The notes under the pieces are model-generated. The model saw nothing but the letters and a program-made list of their open reading frames with translations. It searched no databases and was not told where the DNA came from. The translations under genes were made by a program, and so were the position numbers. Below are positions 54,798 through 64,000 of a stretch of 64,000 bases of DNA, one piece after another; position 1 is the first letter of the stretch, and the number at the start of each line of letters is the position of its first letter. Source of the DNA: Melieria omissa (lineage: Eukaryota; Arthropoda; Insecta; Diptera; Ulidiidae); NCBI GenBank assembly GCA_963971225.1, contig OZ020267.1:91935648-91999647 (forward strand), given 5' to 3'.

Positions 54798-56762
54798 TTA
54801 GCTCGCTGTCAACCTGCTTTCAACTAGTTGAGTGCGGCTCCGCGATCTTCTCCTCGGCCCTTTCGCAGCCGAACACCGATTACAGCCTCTGATCCACTCA
54901 GCGACAGACTCCTGGCATCCTACCCAATAGAACCGCCTTCTTATCTTGGCGACAGTTTTTGCGATGCCTAGGTGCCCTCCACTGGAGTCGTTATGGTTTT
55001 CCTCGATGACATTGTCGATTCGGCCTCTCGGGACCACTATTAGGGATTTTCTGGTCCTGCCATCCCTGCTCTCCCACTCGCGGTACAGGCAGCCATCCTG
55101 CAGACGTAGACTTTGCCACTGTGCCCAGTAAGCCTTCGCGATCGGGCTCTCACCAGCCATCTCCTGCCAGGCCGGCCGTAATCTCTGCGCTTTGCCTTTG
55201 ATGATCTTCGCGAGATCCGTATCCTTGCGCTGGTCCTTCCGTAGCCTTTCCGCAAGCCAATCTTCCTCTTGCAGAACTCTTACCGACCGAACATCCACAA
55301 TTTGTCCCTCGTTTTCGGCCTGCGAATTATGCCTGCGTTCGGTCTCGCACGAATGGTGTGGCAGAGCGTCATCCCTTCTTGGCAACGTCTTTTGTCCGGA
55401 ACGCTTTTCTCGCAGATGGCAGTCTCGTGATATGTGGCCTTGCTTGCTACATCGCCAGCAACTGACTCGAGATGATACTGCCCGCAGCCCCGCTGGTGCC
55501 TCCGAGCTCACTGTCTGGCTTTGCGTGACACGTCCAGATTGGACCCCATGCATCTCCGCAGATGAATGTCGAAAACTTCCCCTCCAGGCCGCCTCATACG
55601 TCAATGCGCTTGTCACCGTCTCACGGAATGTCGGCTTGCCCATCATCAATGCACTGCGTCGTGTCTCCGGGTCATGAAGACCTTCAATAAACGCCTCAAT
55701 CTTCATCCTCTCGAGATAATCAGCGCCGAATTTCGGGTAGCACAACTGTACGAGCCGCTCAATGTCTGCTGCATACGTCTGCAGCGCCTCGTCTGCTCTT
55801 TGCCAGCGGTGCTTCAGCTCGCAATAATACAGCGTTTTGTTGTGCTCGTCACTGTATCTGGCTGCCAATGCCCTCATGACGGTCTCGTAATCACCTCTCA
55901 AACCTTCCGAAACTGTTTGTATTACCTCAGCCGCACGACCTCTTAGAGCCAGTATCAGCCTCCGACCTTTCCTAACATTGGTCCACTGACTCTCCAAAGC
56001 AGCCATCTCGAATTGTAGTTTGAATGTGTCAAACGACGTAGTACCGTCATAAGTAGGCACTTCTATGGCAAAACTTTCCGGCGGCAAACATTCTCGTGGC
56101 TGTACCTCTCTAAGCCGCTCGTCGATTTTTCTGTTTACCGAATCCTCCAGACTGTCAACTCGTTTGTCTAAATGTTCTACTCGCGTCTCCAGGTGCTCAA
56201 CTTTCACAGTAATCCTGTCTGAAATCTCTTCCACTTTCTGCTCCAAGCGCTCAGAATTTTCCTGAAGCTTGCTGGACAACTCGCGATTCTTGGACTTGGA
56301 CTCGCGATTCGCATTTTCAAATTTTTCCTCATTTTCCTGGAGTTTTGTTTCCATTCGCTCTGCTATTTGCGCTGAAAGTTCCTGATTCGTGGTTTCCAGT
56401 TTCGCTGCCATTTGCGCCGACATTTCGCGATTTTCACGACTGACATTCTCAATTTTCGCAGAAGTTTCCTGAAACATGCCTCTCATTGCAACCATAAGCT
56501 GGCTCATGTCCATTGCTTGTGGTGGCGCAGCCGCTGCAGTCGTACTTTGTATCGACGCAGCACCCGCAGGCGATTCCTCCACTTTAGCCGACGACTCTTG
56601 TTCCTGCGTTCCGAACTCGTGTGCAGCCCAATCGATGCCTCGTGATTCACACGCCTCTCGCAAGCGTAGCTGCAACTCCACCTTACCGCCAGCAGTCGGC
56701 AAATTCCAGGCCGCCAGCTCCTTCTTCAGCTGGTCAACCTTCAGCAGGTCCAGTTTAACCAT
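54798..56762 (-). CDS. Intact 654-aa Gag fused in frame to the integrase zinc-binding region
   Basis: It starts at an ATG (56762). Residues ~5-37 form a SAP-like motif (LKVDQLKKELAAWNLPTAGG, then KVELQLRLREAC). Residues ~95-220 are a long coiled coil (for example LQENSERLEQKVEEIS). Residues ~235-400 are a Ty3-type capsid (VPTYDGTTSFDTFKLQFEMA). Residues 435-448 are a perfect zinc knuckle, CWRCSKQGHISRDC. Soon after (about 460) the frame joins the linker after RNase H and runs to the integrase H2C2 domain: H590, H597, C627 and C630 (HNDSSGGHLG ... CNRC). It stops at residue 654, before the catalytic core. No enzyme activity is expected; it could still assemble particles and bind nucleic acid. 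Confidence 0.9.
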   Translation of the reverse strand: MVKLDLLKVDQLKKELAAWNLPTAGGKVELQLRLREACESRGIDWAAHEFGTQEQESSAKVEESPAGAASIQSTTAAAAPPQAMDMSQLMVAMRGMFQETSAKIENVSRENREMSAQMAAKLETTNQELSAQIAERMETKLQENEEKFENANRESKSKNRELSSKLQENSERLEQKVEEISDRITVKVEHLETRVEHLDKRVDSLEDSVNRKIDERLREVQPRECLPPESFAIEVPTYDGTTSFDTFKLQFEMAALESQWTNVRKGRRLILALRGRAAEVIQTVSEGLRGDYETVMRALAARYSDEHNKTLYYCELKHRWQRADEALQTYAADIERLVQLCYPKFGADYLERMKIEAFIEGLHDPETRRSALMMGKPTFRETVTSALTYEAAWRGSFRHSSAEMHGVQSGRVTQSQTVSSEAPAGLRAVSSRVSCWRCSKQGHISRDCHLREKRSGQKTLPRRDDALPHHSCETERRHNSQAENEGQIVDVRSVRVLQEEDWLAERLRKDQRKDTDLAKIIKGKAQRLRPAWQEMAGESPIAKAYWAQWQSLRLQDGCLYREWESRDGRTRKSLIVVPRGRIDNVIEENHNDSSGGHLGIAKTVAKIRRRFYWVGCQESVAEWIRGCNRCSAAKGPRRRSRSRTQLVESRLTAS

Positions 56763-56809
56763 GTCTGCGTTTTTATAATGTAATTTTTTTTATCTTCAGT
56801 AACACAATC

Positions 56810-56826
56810 CTCACTTTCTGACACCA
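56810..56826 (-). other. Primer-binding site of gypsy C
   Basis: TGGTGTCAGAAAGTGAGG on the minus strand, two bases from the 5' LTR. It is the tRNA-Leu-type site of gypsy B with small differences. Confidence 0.65.
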
Positions 56827-57450
56827 AATGTTACGAAAATTACTTCCCGGGTTCGTTTGGATTGGTTTTGAAAATAAAACAACTTCAGGTATCCAGCGCA
56901 ACGTAGTCAAAACTAACAATCGCTTTATTTACAAATTTGCACTTCCCTGCCGGCAACTCAGCTAACTTTTAACACACTTTAATCTAACTAATTCTCAACT
57001 AGTTGTGGTTGATAGTTGGATTATTTTCAATGGAGCCAACTGACTATTTTAACATGGCGATGGCCTAGGCAGTAGTCAATTGTCCGACTCTGCATGACTT
57101 TTCAACTAACTTAAAGTTAGTTATTTAAAAGTTAGTTAAAGGTTATCTAATTAATGGTTAGCTATAAAATAATTACATTTCAGTTAGCTTCAAGTTGACT
57201 TTATTTAAATCAGCTATTATTTAGTACGTCTTTATCCATAATTTTATTTCCCTGGACTGCGACCGCACGCACGAGACTAAGCACTGATTATGATTTCATA
57301 ATGCACGAAAGAAAATGACAAATATGTAAAATAAAATTCCAAAGAGCAAAAAAAAACAAACAACGATTAACTGTTTTTTAAATTTCTATGCCATAAACGC
57401 ACGCATTAAATTTGGGTGGGTTCTGCATTACTTTGTAGTTAGCTTATATA

Positions 57451-58065
57451 GGGTGTTTTTTTTAGAGGTTTGTTTTTCGAATAGAGATAAAACTGGCATT
57501 TTGTGGTCAAATCTGGCAACTCTAATGTCATTTATGTTCAGTTTGGTTTGCCATTTCATCATGAACAGGTTGACAAAAGAACAACGCTTGCAAATCGTGC
57601 AAATTTATTTCGAAAATAATGGTTCAGTTCGCGAAGTTTACCGCAAGCTCCGTCCATTTTATGGTCGACATAATCGTCCATCAGAGCAAAATCGGTCCAT
57701 CCATCGGTTAACCATGGGTCGTTTTCGCACTACGTTTACTCTATGTGATAATACGCATCCGCAGAGACGTCGAACAGTGCGCACCGAAGAAACAATTGCC
57801 GCTGTAGAGCAAAATGTTGAAGAGGACCCGAATGAATCGATTCGCCACCGTGCACAGCAATTGGAGCTTTGTCCATCAACTTTAAAAATTGGACCTGTAG
57901 AATTGGCTTTATTCGAGCCAGCCGCGGCGGCCACATGCCCGAAATCATATTTAAACATTAATGGCATAAAATTATCCTTCCAATAAAGCCAAATTGATGG
58001 ACATTAAAACGATTTTCTTGTGTTTTATTTCAATTCGAAGTTCTATACCTCTAAAAAAAACACCC
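57451..58065 (+). mobile_element. Mariner-type element, internally deleted
   Basis: The ends GGGTGTTTTTTTTAGAGG and CCTCTAAAAAAAACACCC are perfect inverted repeats flanked by TA (57449-57450 and 58066-58067). It carries the N-terminus of a transposase joined to its last residues. Confidence 0.9.
57561..57986 (+). pseudogene. Mariner-type transposase, N-terminus only
   Basis: From ATG 57561, MNRLTKEQRLQIVQIYFENN, GSVREVYRKLRPFYGRHNRP and then RRTVRTEETIAAVEQNVEED, IRHRAQQLELCPSTL form the two helix-turn-helix motifs with the linker. The catalytic domain is deleted. The last residues, in another frame (about 57920-57950), resemble the usual GGHMPEIIFK-type C-terminus. Confidence 0.85.
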
Positions 58066-58570
58066 TATAGTTAGGGACATAAAATCGCATAAGAACAAAT
58101 AGCAATTAACTGTTCTTTAAAATATGCCAAAAAGCTAAAGTTGCATTGATTTTTGGGAAGTTCTGCATTACTTTGTAGTTAGCTTATAGTTAGATCATGA
58201 AAGTTAACTAGAAGTGAGTTATTTTTGTAGTCGACTACCGAATTGCTTGCAGGGTTGTTCCACTTTACACTACTACTATTGCATGTTTCCCCATTGCTTG
58301 CTCAACACAGACTCGACCCCTTGCGCTGCCACTGCTGCTTTTATACCAATTTTCTTATCGCGCCGAAGTTTCTTGCAACTTCTAATTGGAAAGCGCTCGA
58401 CCATTCTCGCACAGCCCATTTCTTCGAGAACCATCCTTGCCATTTAGGACTATACCAAGCGAATTTATAACAGTTTTGCTGTACTTCACAGTGCATGCCT
58501 AAAAGTATGCTTGGAAAACATTCGTGCGGAGAAAAGCATTGCGGCACAGAATTTCTCATCGTATCAATAT

Positions 58571-59100
58571 TAACATATGAATGAAAGCAAATATTAACAT
58601 ATTATTCATGTTTTTTGTAAAAACATTACCGATGAAGCAATTATGACTTCATTTTACAATATATAACCTTATATAAATAACGTTATAACAATTTGTATAG
58701 CAATTATAGCACTTCGTTCGAATTTTGCTATTTTGCTCACAGTAGACTGGTTTTTTTGCACTAAATGCAACGCTTTCTTATTGTTTGTTTTTTTTTTGTG
58801 CTACCTGGTAAAGCATAATTCAAGAACCTTTTACTTTGGAATACCCACAATCGTCTTCATTTGCAACAATACCATAGGCCCCATCAATTTGGGGAGTGTC
58901 CATCAAACACCATTTGGCATTTTTGTTGAGAAGAATGGTACAACTGGTGGATTCTGAGCGACATAATGTTGAAGCACTCAAAACTCTGGATTCTTTTCCT
59001 ATTTGTAATTTTCACTGCAACTAAGAAAATTGTTGACCGATGCGCTCCAATAGTTTTAAAAACCTAAATTTTTAGCATCGCAGTTTGAAATTGCCCTGGC
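58571..59100. other. No gene seen
   Basis: AT-rich. ATATTAACATATGAATGAAA and ATATTAACATATTATTCATG are a local duplication near 58567-58610. Nothing else recognised. Confidence 0.35.
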
Positions 59101-59805
59101 AAATCCGAAATCATAGTTAGATAATATATCATATCGGCATGATCCGTTGAGTTTTCAAATATAAACACTCGTTGCAAGTTTAGCACTTCTATAAATTATA
59201 TTGCAACTTGAATGCACAAAATTTGCACAAATTAAAAAAAGTTTTCTATGCGACACATTTCTGATCGATCGTTCCTATGGCAGCTATATGATATAGTTGG
59301 CCGATCGTGGTACTTTTTTTGTGACTTAAACTTTCCGCGTAACTTTAAAACACCCTTCACTTCACTGCACCCTTCGACTGGAAGACTGTGTTGGGCATTG
59401 CACAAAAAGGGCGTGGACCCGCATATAATACTCAAATCCACATACATACGTGGAAGAAGTTGCATCGCTGGGTCAAGTGTATCGGGTTGAAAGGAGACTA
59501 CGTTGAGAAATAAATCGCCACTTTTCCAAAATTTTGGTTTTCCTTTTGTAGGCTTATTACTTATCGGACCACCCACGTATAATGACTGACTGACTGATTC
59601 ATCCCAAGCCCAGCCCAAACCGTTTAAGCTACAAACATGAAATTCGAACTGTAGGTACTGGTACTGTAGGTACTGGTACTGTAGGTACATTTAAAAAAAT
59701 AAACTTCCGCTAAAACGGGATTTTTTGAAATTCGTATTATAAAGGGGCAAAACATTGGGCCCATTGACCAAATTTGCGTGCAATGCCGTGGGGCTCTGCA
59801 AGTAC
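59100..59805. mobile_element. Helitron/DINE-1-like fragment
   Basis: Contains GATCGTTCCTATGGCAGCTA, then TATGATATAGTTGGCCGATC, a phrase I associate with DINE-1-like elements. It ends with GGGCCCATTGACC and TTGCGTGCAATGCCGTGGGG, CTCTGCAAGT, parallel to the 3' end at 22365-22412. The left boundary is a guess. Confidence 0.45.
59651..59688. repeat. 15-bp tandem repeat
   Basis: GTAGGTACTGGTACT repeated about 2.5 times. Confidence 0.9.
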
Positions 59806-61495
59806 AATATAAGAGTATAAGATTAGCTTAATTCGAAAATTGAAGTTTGAAAACCATGTACACATAAATTGTTCTAACCAATGAAAGGTTCTTTTAAAAG
59901 ACTTGAGCTAAGAAGTAAACACACATAATATTGTTAAAGGACAAGATTTTTCAAATCCGATGAAATACATTTAAGGGCCTAGACTTCTGCAAAGCCAAAA
60001 ATCAAAAAATATAAAGAATACGCATCTTCAAAAATTTGTCAAGCGTGTTTCTTGATGCGGGCGGGAAGACTTGAGCGGAGGCATAGGTTGCGGGAAATTT
60101 GCTCGCGCTCAACAGTTTGCGATCTTGTTCGTCGAAGAGCAAGCGGAGAGTAAACAACGAAACAAAGCATCGTCATCGTCGTTTCAACGAAGATGATTCG
60201 GGATTCGCTAATGTTTTTGGTGTTGTCGTTTATTGTGTGTATGCTTTTTAGTGTTGCCGATTGGTTTTGCTGCACAGATTGCTGTCAGCTCACCATCAAT
60301 CGAATCTTTGTGGTGTATGGCTTTTTGCTGGCCAATGCTTTGATTGATTTAAAAATTTGGTGGTTGATCCCAATTTAAAATGTTTACCAATATTTTTACG
60401 TGGCGAGTTTGAAGTAAAATTATTTTATATTTTCAAATGGTTGATAAGAATTTTGAGAATATGGGAAAACTACGAAAAAAAAATGAACTGATGGGCATAT
60501 TGACTTCAAAATTCGTGATACACTTGAAATCAAAAATAATTAGATGCGTGTTTTAATTTTGTTTTTTTTTTTAACCGAAATCTATCGGAGAAACCAAGGG
60601 TTAAAGAAAAACAAAGATTTATGGAAAAACATAATTTAATAAGTCTATTGACTTTCAACAGGGCGACAGCACTACTAAAGCACTAAATAAAGAAATTAAT
60701 AAAAAGACAAGTATTTTGTCATAAGAAAAATTGTATTACGGCATGCCTACGTTTAAAAATAGTTTAAATATTCTACACCTGAATGGTTCCATGGCGAATA
60801 ATGTGACCATAAATTTACAATATTAGATTTTCTTATTTTAGTTCTTTTAAACAAGCATTATATGTGGGTCGTAAGAAAAGTTCCAAAGAACGGGATGGAA
60901 AATTATTACGGGGTAATAAAAACGTTTTCTTTTCTTTCCAATTCCATTTTTATTTAATTGTCTTTGTTGATTACTTATTATTTATTTTTTAATTACCTGT
61001 AGCGATCATATGGTCGCCATGCCAGCCATATTTTATTTTTTTTCTATGATTTTGCGCACACTACAGTCGGCAGTGAGTTCAGGAGCAATATGCGACGCCG
61101 TGCAGGCTTATAGAAGAAGAACAAAAGCCAGCCAGAAAACAGAAATCGTTTTACAATTTCAGCTTTTTGCCAGCGTAACAACAAGAACAACAGCACATCG
61201 TCTACGTCCTCTTCGGACAATTGAGCGAGAATGAACGAGTGAGCACAGACGCGGCATTCGTGTTTCTATGATTTTCGCTCAGAGCATTGTGCTGTCATTT
61301 CAAGTGTTTCCCCTCTTGTCTCTCCCCCCGCATCATGAAGACGGGTGGCGATATCAGCACCCGCATTCAAATTTTTGCTTGTACGTAATGCTCTCACTCT
61401 TTATGTTCCATACTTTTTGCCCAAACTCAACAATAAATCAATTCTCTTATATCGATTTAAGCTCTTCCATATGACCACAGATATACATATGTACA
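59806..61495. other. No convincing gene
   Basis: Mixed unique-looking DNA. A 61-codon ATG frame (60193-60378) has a hydrophobic N-terminus (MIRDSLMFLVLSFIVCMLFS) and CCTDCC, but nothing supports expression. The GC-richer part at 61040-61350 shows no recognisable frame. Confidence 0.35.
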
Positions 61496-61497
61496 TA

Positions 61498-61730
61498 CAG
61501 TACATTCCGTTTAGCTGCCTATTCGCTTAGGTGCATTTTCTGCTTAGCTGCATGATTTGGCCAAAATCCTACTTCGCAAACCGAATTTTCTTTAAAAATT
61601 TCACATATAGCTGCATTTTACTTAGCTGCACTATTCCGTTTAACAGCCTTGTTTTTGAGCAAGTTTTCTTTGATTTGTATGAAAAATACTTCGTTTAGCA
61701 GCACCGGAAAATTTTTACGAGTTCAATTTT
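61498..61730. mobile_element. Pogo-like terminal region
   Basis: It begins CAGTACATTCCGTTTAGCTG after TA (61496-61497) and repeats GCTTAGCTGCATGATTTGGC-like words, TTTTACTTAGCTGCACT and CGTTTAGCAGCACC. Pogo/Tigger-type elements have such repeated G/A-C-TTAGCTGCA termini. The other end is not in the window. Confidence 0.55.
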
Positions 61731-61735
61731 ATTAA

Positions 61736-62970
61736 CCCTTTTGTCAATACGACCTTTTGAATTTTTAAAGTAAAAATATCTTACTTTCGGCCAAGGAACG
61801 CTATGCTGATATTTTTAGTATCTTCCTAAAAATCAATTTAGATAAGTGATATAGAAAGAAAAATTTTTCTGCATAACTTTTTGAACCAATTTTTTAACAC
61901 TACCCCTTTGGTACCCGGGTACCTTCATACAAAATATAATAAAACAATACAGTTTCAACGTGAAATTACTCGTTCATATTCGAGTGGACCCCATTTTAAA
62001 TTTGAAATCAAAGTTGTATTCAAATATAAGTTAAATTTGGGACATCCGATTGAAGTCATCAACTTCACATGTGTGTTACTCCAAGATGTTTTACCCTTTG
62101 AAAGGATAAGTTTACTCTGAAAAACTAAGTAGGCATTTGCCAATGTATGTAAGACCCAAGTAGGCGCAAAAATATTAACAATTTTTATTCAAAGTTCTAA
62201 ACCTTACGTCCACCATGCTGCAGCGGATATCGTTTTTACTTCTGAGGCACTCCTCGACCCCTAAAGTTGTACCTTCCAAAGAGAAATAAAACTGGGTGCT
62301 TCTTTCAACTATGCACCGTGGCAAAGCAATGCCAGGGGACAACCCGAAAGGTCACTTGACGTTATGGCTCAAATGTGGACCCATTTCATTACCAAAAGTG
62401 ATGCTCAATATTTGCACCTTGCTGCGTATATTATTCGCAGCATACATAAATAAGATACACAAAAAAGTCAGAGGCCGCGGAGAATATTTTGAGAAGGTAA
62501 CCAAATATGACGCATTGATTTCAAATGGTATTGGGGTCAAAAATTGTTTTCAGAACGCCTCTTAAAATGAAGTCCTGTGTGCGCCGCTGATGCCGAAAAC
62601 TCAGAATAGACAAAACAATACCCTTGTTATCACAATTTTTATACTGAAAACGGTTTTCAAACAGTTTGCGGAGCACAGAAATGTTCGTTTCTGCAAGCAT
62701 CTGTAGGAACAAAACTTGACTCTGACCACCGGCCAAAAGCCCATGAGTCATGCTATATCTGTTCCCATCAACGTAAGCAATAACGTAAAACACGAAAATG
62801 CTAAAAGTATTGCTCTATTAATATGTGTTTAATATTTTTAACTTGAATTATTAATAAATAACGCTTTATTTTATAAGCCAACAACGATTTCTTAAATGTG
62901 TGCGCTATTATTTTCACTTTTCCCATACAAATTGTATGAAGGTATGAAGGGTACCTTCGTATTGATAACA
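61736..62970. mobile_element. Candidate TTAA-type element, one end uncertain
   Basis: CCCTTTTGTCAATACGACC follows TTAA (61732-61735). Near 62955-62970, TCGTATTGATAAC is a partial inverted match. GGTACCTTCATAC (61918) also pairs with TATGAAGGGTACC (62943-62955). No second TTAA is at the expected place, so the right end is unresolved. Confidence 0.4.
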
Positions 62971-63091
62971 CAGTGCAACACTGAAAAAAGGGACAAGGTC
63001 AAACCCATCTCATTCGATAGGGGACCTCAGTAGATGAACAAGTGCCAAGGGATTTTTCACGGAATGCTCGAGTTTTTTTTTTAATTGAGAT

Positions 63092-63313
63092 TAAAGATGG
63101 CGGCTTAAAGCCCCTTCCCGAAACTTTTAAAACATCATATCTCTTGACTCAAATGTCAGAAAGGAATATTACATTTTTCCAAAAAGGATATTGTGTCATC
63201 GACTTCATTTCATTAGCTTTCATTTGACGTAAAAATTATTCCTTTCTGACATTTTAGTCAAGAGATATGATGTTTTAAAAGTTTCGGGAAGGGGCCTTAA
63301 GCCGCCATCTTTA
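63092..63313. repeat. Near-perfect hairpin with 76-bp arms, TTAA-flanked core
   Basis: Arms 63092-63167 and 63238-63313 are reverse complements with about two mismatches around a 70-bp loop. TTAA occurs in both arms (63105-63108 and 63297-63300), bounding AGCCCCTTCCCGAAAC and its inverse. It may be a tiny TTAA-type MITE in a palindromic target or part of a larger palindrome. Its transcript would fold into long double-stranded RNA. Confidence 0.85.
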
Positions 63314-64000
63314 TAGCCTATTTCCTCTGAGCGCTTAAATGCATTTAAGGGCTCTGTTAAGTTTGACAACTGTCAAGCGTTTCCACCGAAACTGAGTTAA
63401 CTCCAAAAGCTTGTTTTTGTTGACATTTTCATTTAGAAAAATCAAATTCTGCATTTATTTCTGGGCAGCCCTAGCTATACCCATTGCCGCCATCTCCTTC
63501 TATACGTATGTGTGGTTTCTTGTAGCCTCTCTAGTACATGAAAACCACTCCGCTTTCCTTCTCAACAGTCTAGGAATGTCTGCGTTTTCATATTTGTGAA
63601 AATTTATCAATTTATTTATTTTTTTATCAATTTATTTATCATTTGTCAATGTCTATTTCATTTGTGAAAGTTGTCGGCTGTTTGATATCAGAGCTGTCTG
63701 AATTTTTAATGTCAAGAGGATTCATGGAAAATTTACTTTTTTATTTGCTATTTCAGCATTTATTAATTTATTTAATAAATAAATAAATAAATAAATAAAT
63801 AAATTTATTAATTACAAATAATAGAAGTATTCACTTCGTTTATGACAGACGATTTGTATTTATGCTGAAAATGCCGGTAAAAGTAGCTCTTTTGGGAAGA
63901 AATTAACCACACCGAAGGCAATTCAAATCCCTTCCCTTGTTTGTGTTCGTACGGCTTTTGCAGCCCCTGAAAGCATGCTATCAAAATTTGTACATTTGTG
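63314..64000. other. No gene seen; (AAAT)n microsatellite
   Basis: An (AAAT)8 run occupies about 63774-63804 within a wider AT palindrome. TTTATCAATTTATTTAT is duplicated near 63603-63640. Short open frames here (for example 63411-63599 plus) show no recognisable motif. Confidence 0.4.

Larger units (their letters stand above)
56945..58254. mobile_element. Unclassified element with CCCTGC ends, inserted in the LTR
   Basis: It is bounded by CCCTGCCGGCAACTCAGC and (inverted) CCCTGCAAGCAATTC. The interior has many TTAGTTA/TAACTAA words and, around the mariner, two copies of a ~100-bp segment ending CATTACTTTGTAGTTAGCTT (57337-57450 and 58088-58190). At most 2 bp (TT) of target is duplicated. 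The superfamily is unknown. Confidence 0.65.
54082..58566 (-). mobile_element. Gypsy element C, internally deleted
   Basis: LTRs lie at 54082-54517 and 56829-58566 (the latter split by an insertion), with ATAT outside both (54078-54081 and 58567-58570). The internal region carries only Gag fused to integrase pieces. Protease, RT, most of RNase H and the integrase catalytic core have been deleted. Gag and integrase are close relatives of those in gypsy B, but the LTRs are clearly different except at their termini. Confidence 0.92.
56829..58566 (-). mobile_element. 5' LTR of gypsy C, split by a 1.3-kb insertion
   Basis: The LTR halves are 56829-56944 and 58255-58566. Together they match the 3' LTR. 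The junctions are GCACTT/CCCTGC and GCAGGG/TTGTTC. Confidence 0.9.

Noticed and set aside
60193..60378. 61-codon ATG frame with hydrophobic N-terminus and CCTDCC
   Set aside because: Short, no known family, no supporting context. It could be a secreted or membrane microprotein, but the sequence alone does not support a call.

Overview
This window looks like transposon-packed heterochromatin or intergenic DNA from an insect, most likely a fly. I found no convincing host protein-coding gene, rRNA, tRNA or CRISPR array. A fly is suggested by the mix of families: Ty3/gypsy elements with ATAT target sites and a tRNA-Leu-type primer site, DD34D and DD41D mariners, a Tc3-like element, LINE pieces with RNase H, jockey-like LINE tails, DINE-1/Helitron-like DNA, a tRNA-derived SINE, and many TTAA-flanked inverted-repeat elements. 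DD41D mariners of the rosa type are known from tephritid fruit flies, so a tephritid is a reasonable but unproven guess. All calls come from reading translations and repeats by eye.

Layout. 1-4.4 kb: an unclassified inverted-repeat element, a broken hAT transposase, and a truncated Tc1-like element carrying a TTAA insertion. 4.6-7 kb: a decayed LINE with endonuclease, RT and RNase H. 7-11.1 kb: a decayed gypsy element (A), split by a solo LTR and a mariner. 11.5-12.5 kb: two LINE RT scraps. 12.7-15.7 kb: a Tc3-like transposon with long inverted repeats, holding three smaller elements. 16-23.9 kb: a series of inverted-repeat elements, a Tc1-like copy, a DD41D mariner and a Helitron-like element. 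25.6-32.1 kb: a jockey-like tail, a DD34D mariner, then a DD37E-like transposase gene split by TTAA elements nested up to three deep. 32.1-33.3 kb: two solo LTRs. 33.8-36.2 kb: an unusual 2.4-kb element with repeated internal motifs. 36.4-43.7 kb: MITEs, a complete SINE and a second DD41D mariner. 45.7-52.5 kb: a gypsy element (B) with both LTRs, disabled by mutations and two LINE insertions. 52.5-58.6 kb: solo LTRs, a SINE, and a gypsy relative (C) whose one long ORF joins Gag in frame to the integrase zinc-binding region. 58.6-64 kb: Helitron-like DNA, a pogo-like terminus and a near-perfect hairpin.

There is no operon-like cooperation here. The functional logic is that of selfish elements: self-encoded enzymes, terminal repeats and target duplications. 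The nesting gives a relative order of insertion. The most interesting structures are the 33.8-36.2 kb element (six copies of a 12-mer on one strand plus four copies of a 20-bp palindrome), the crowd of TTAA-targeting elements, and the intact Gag-integrase fusion ORF.
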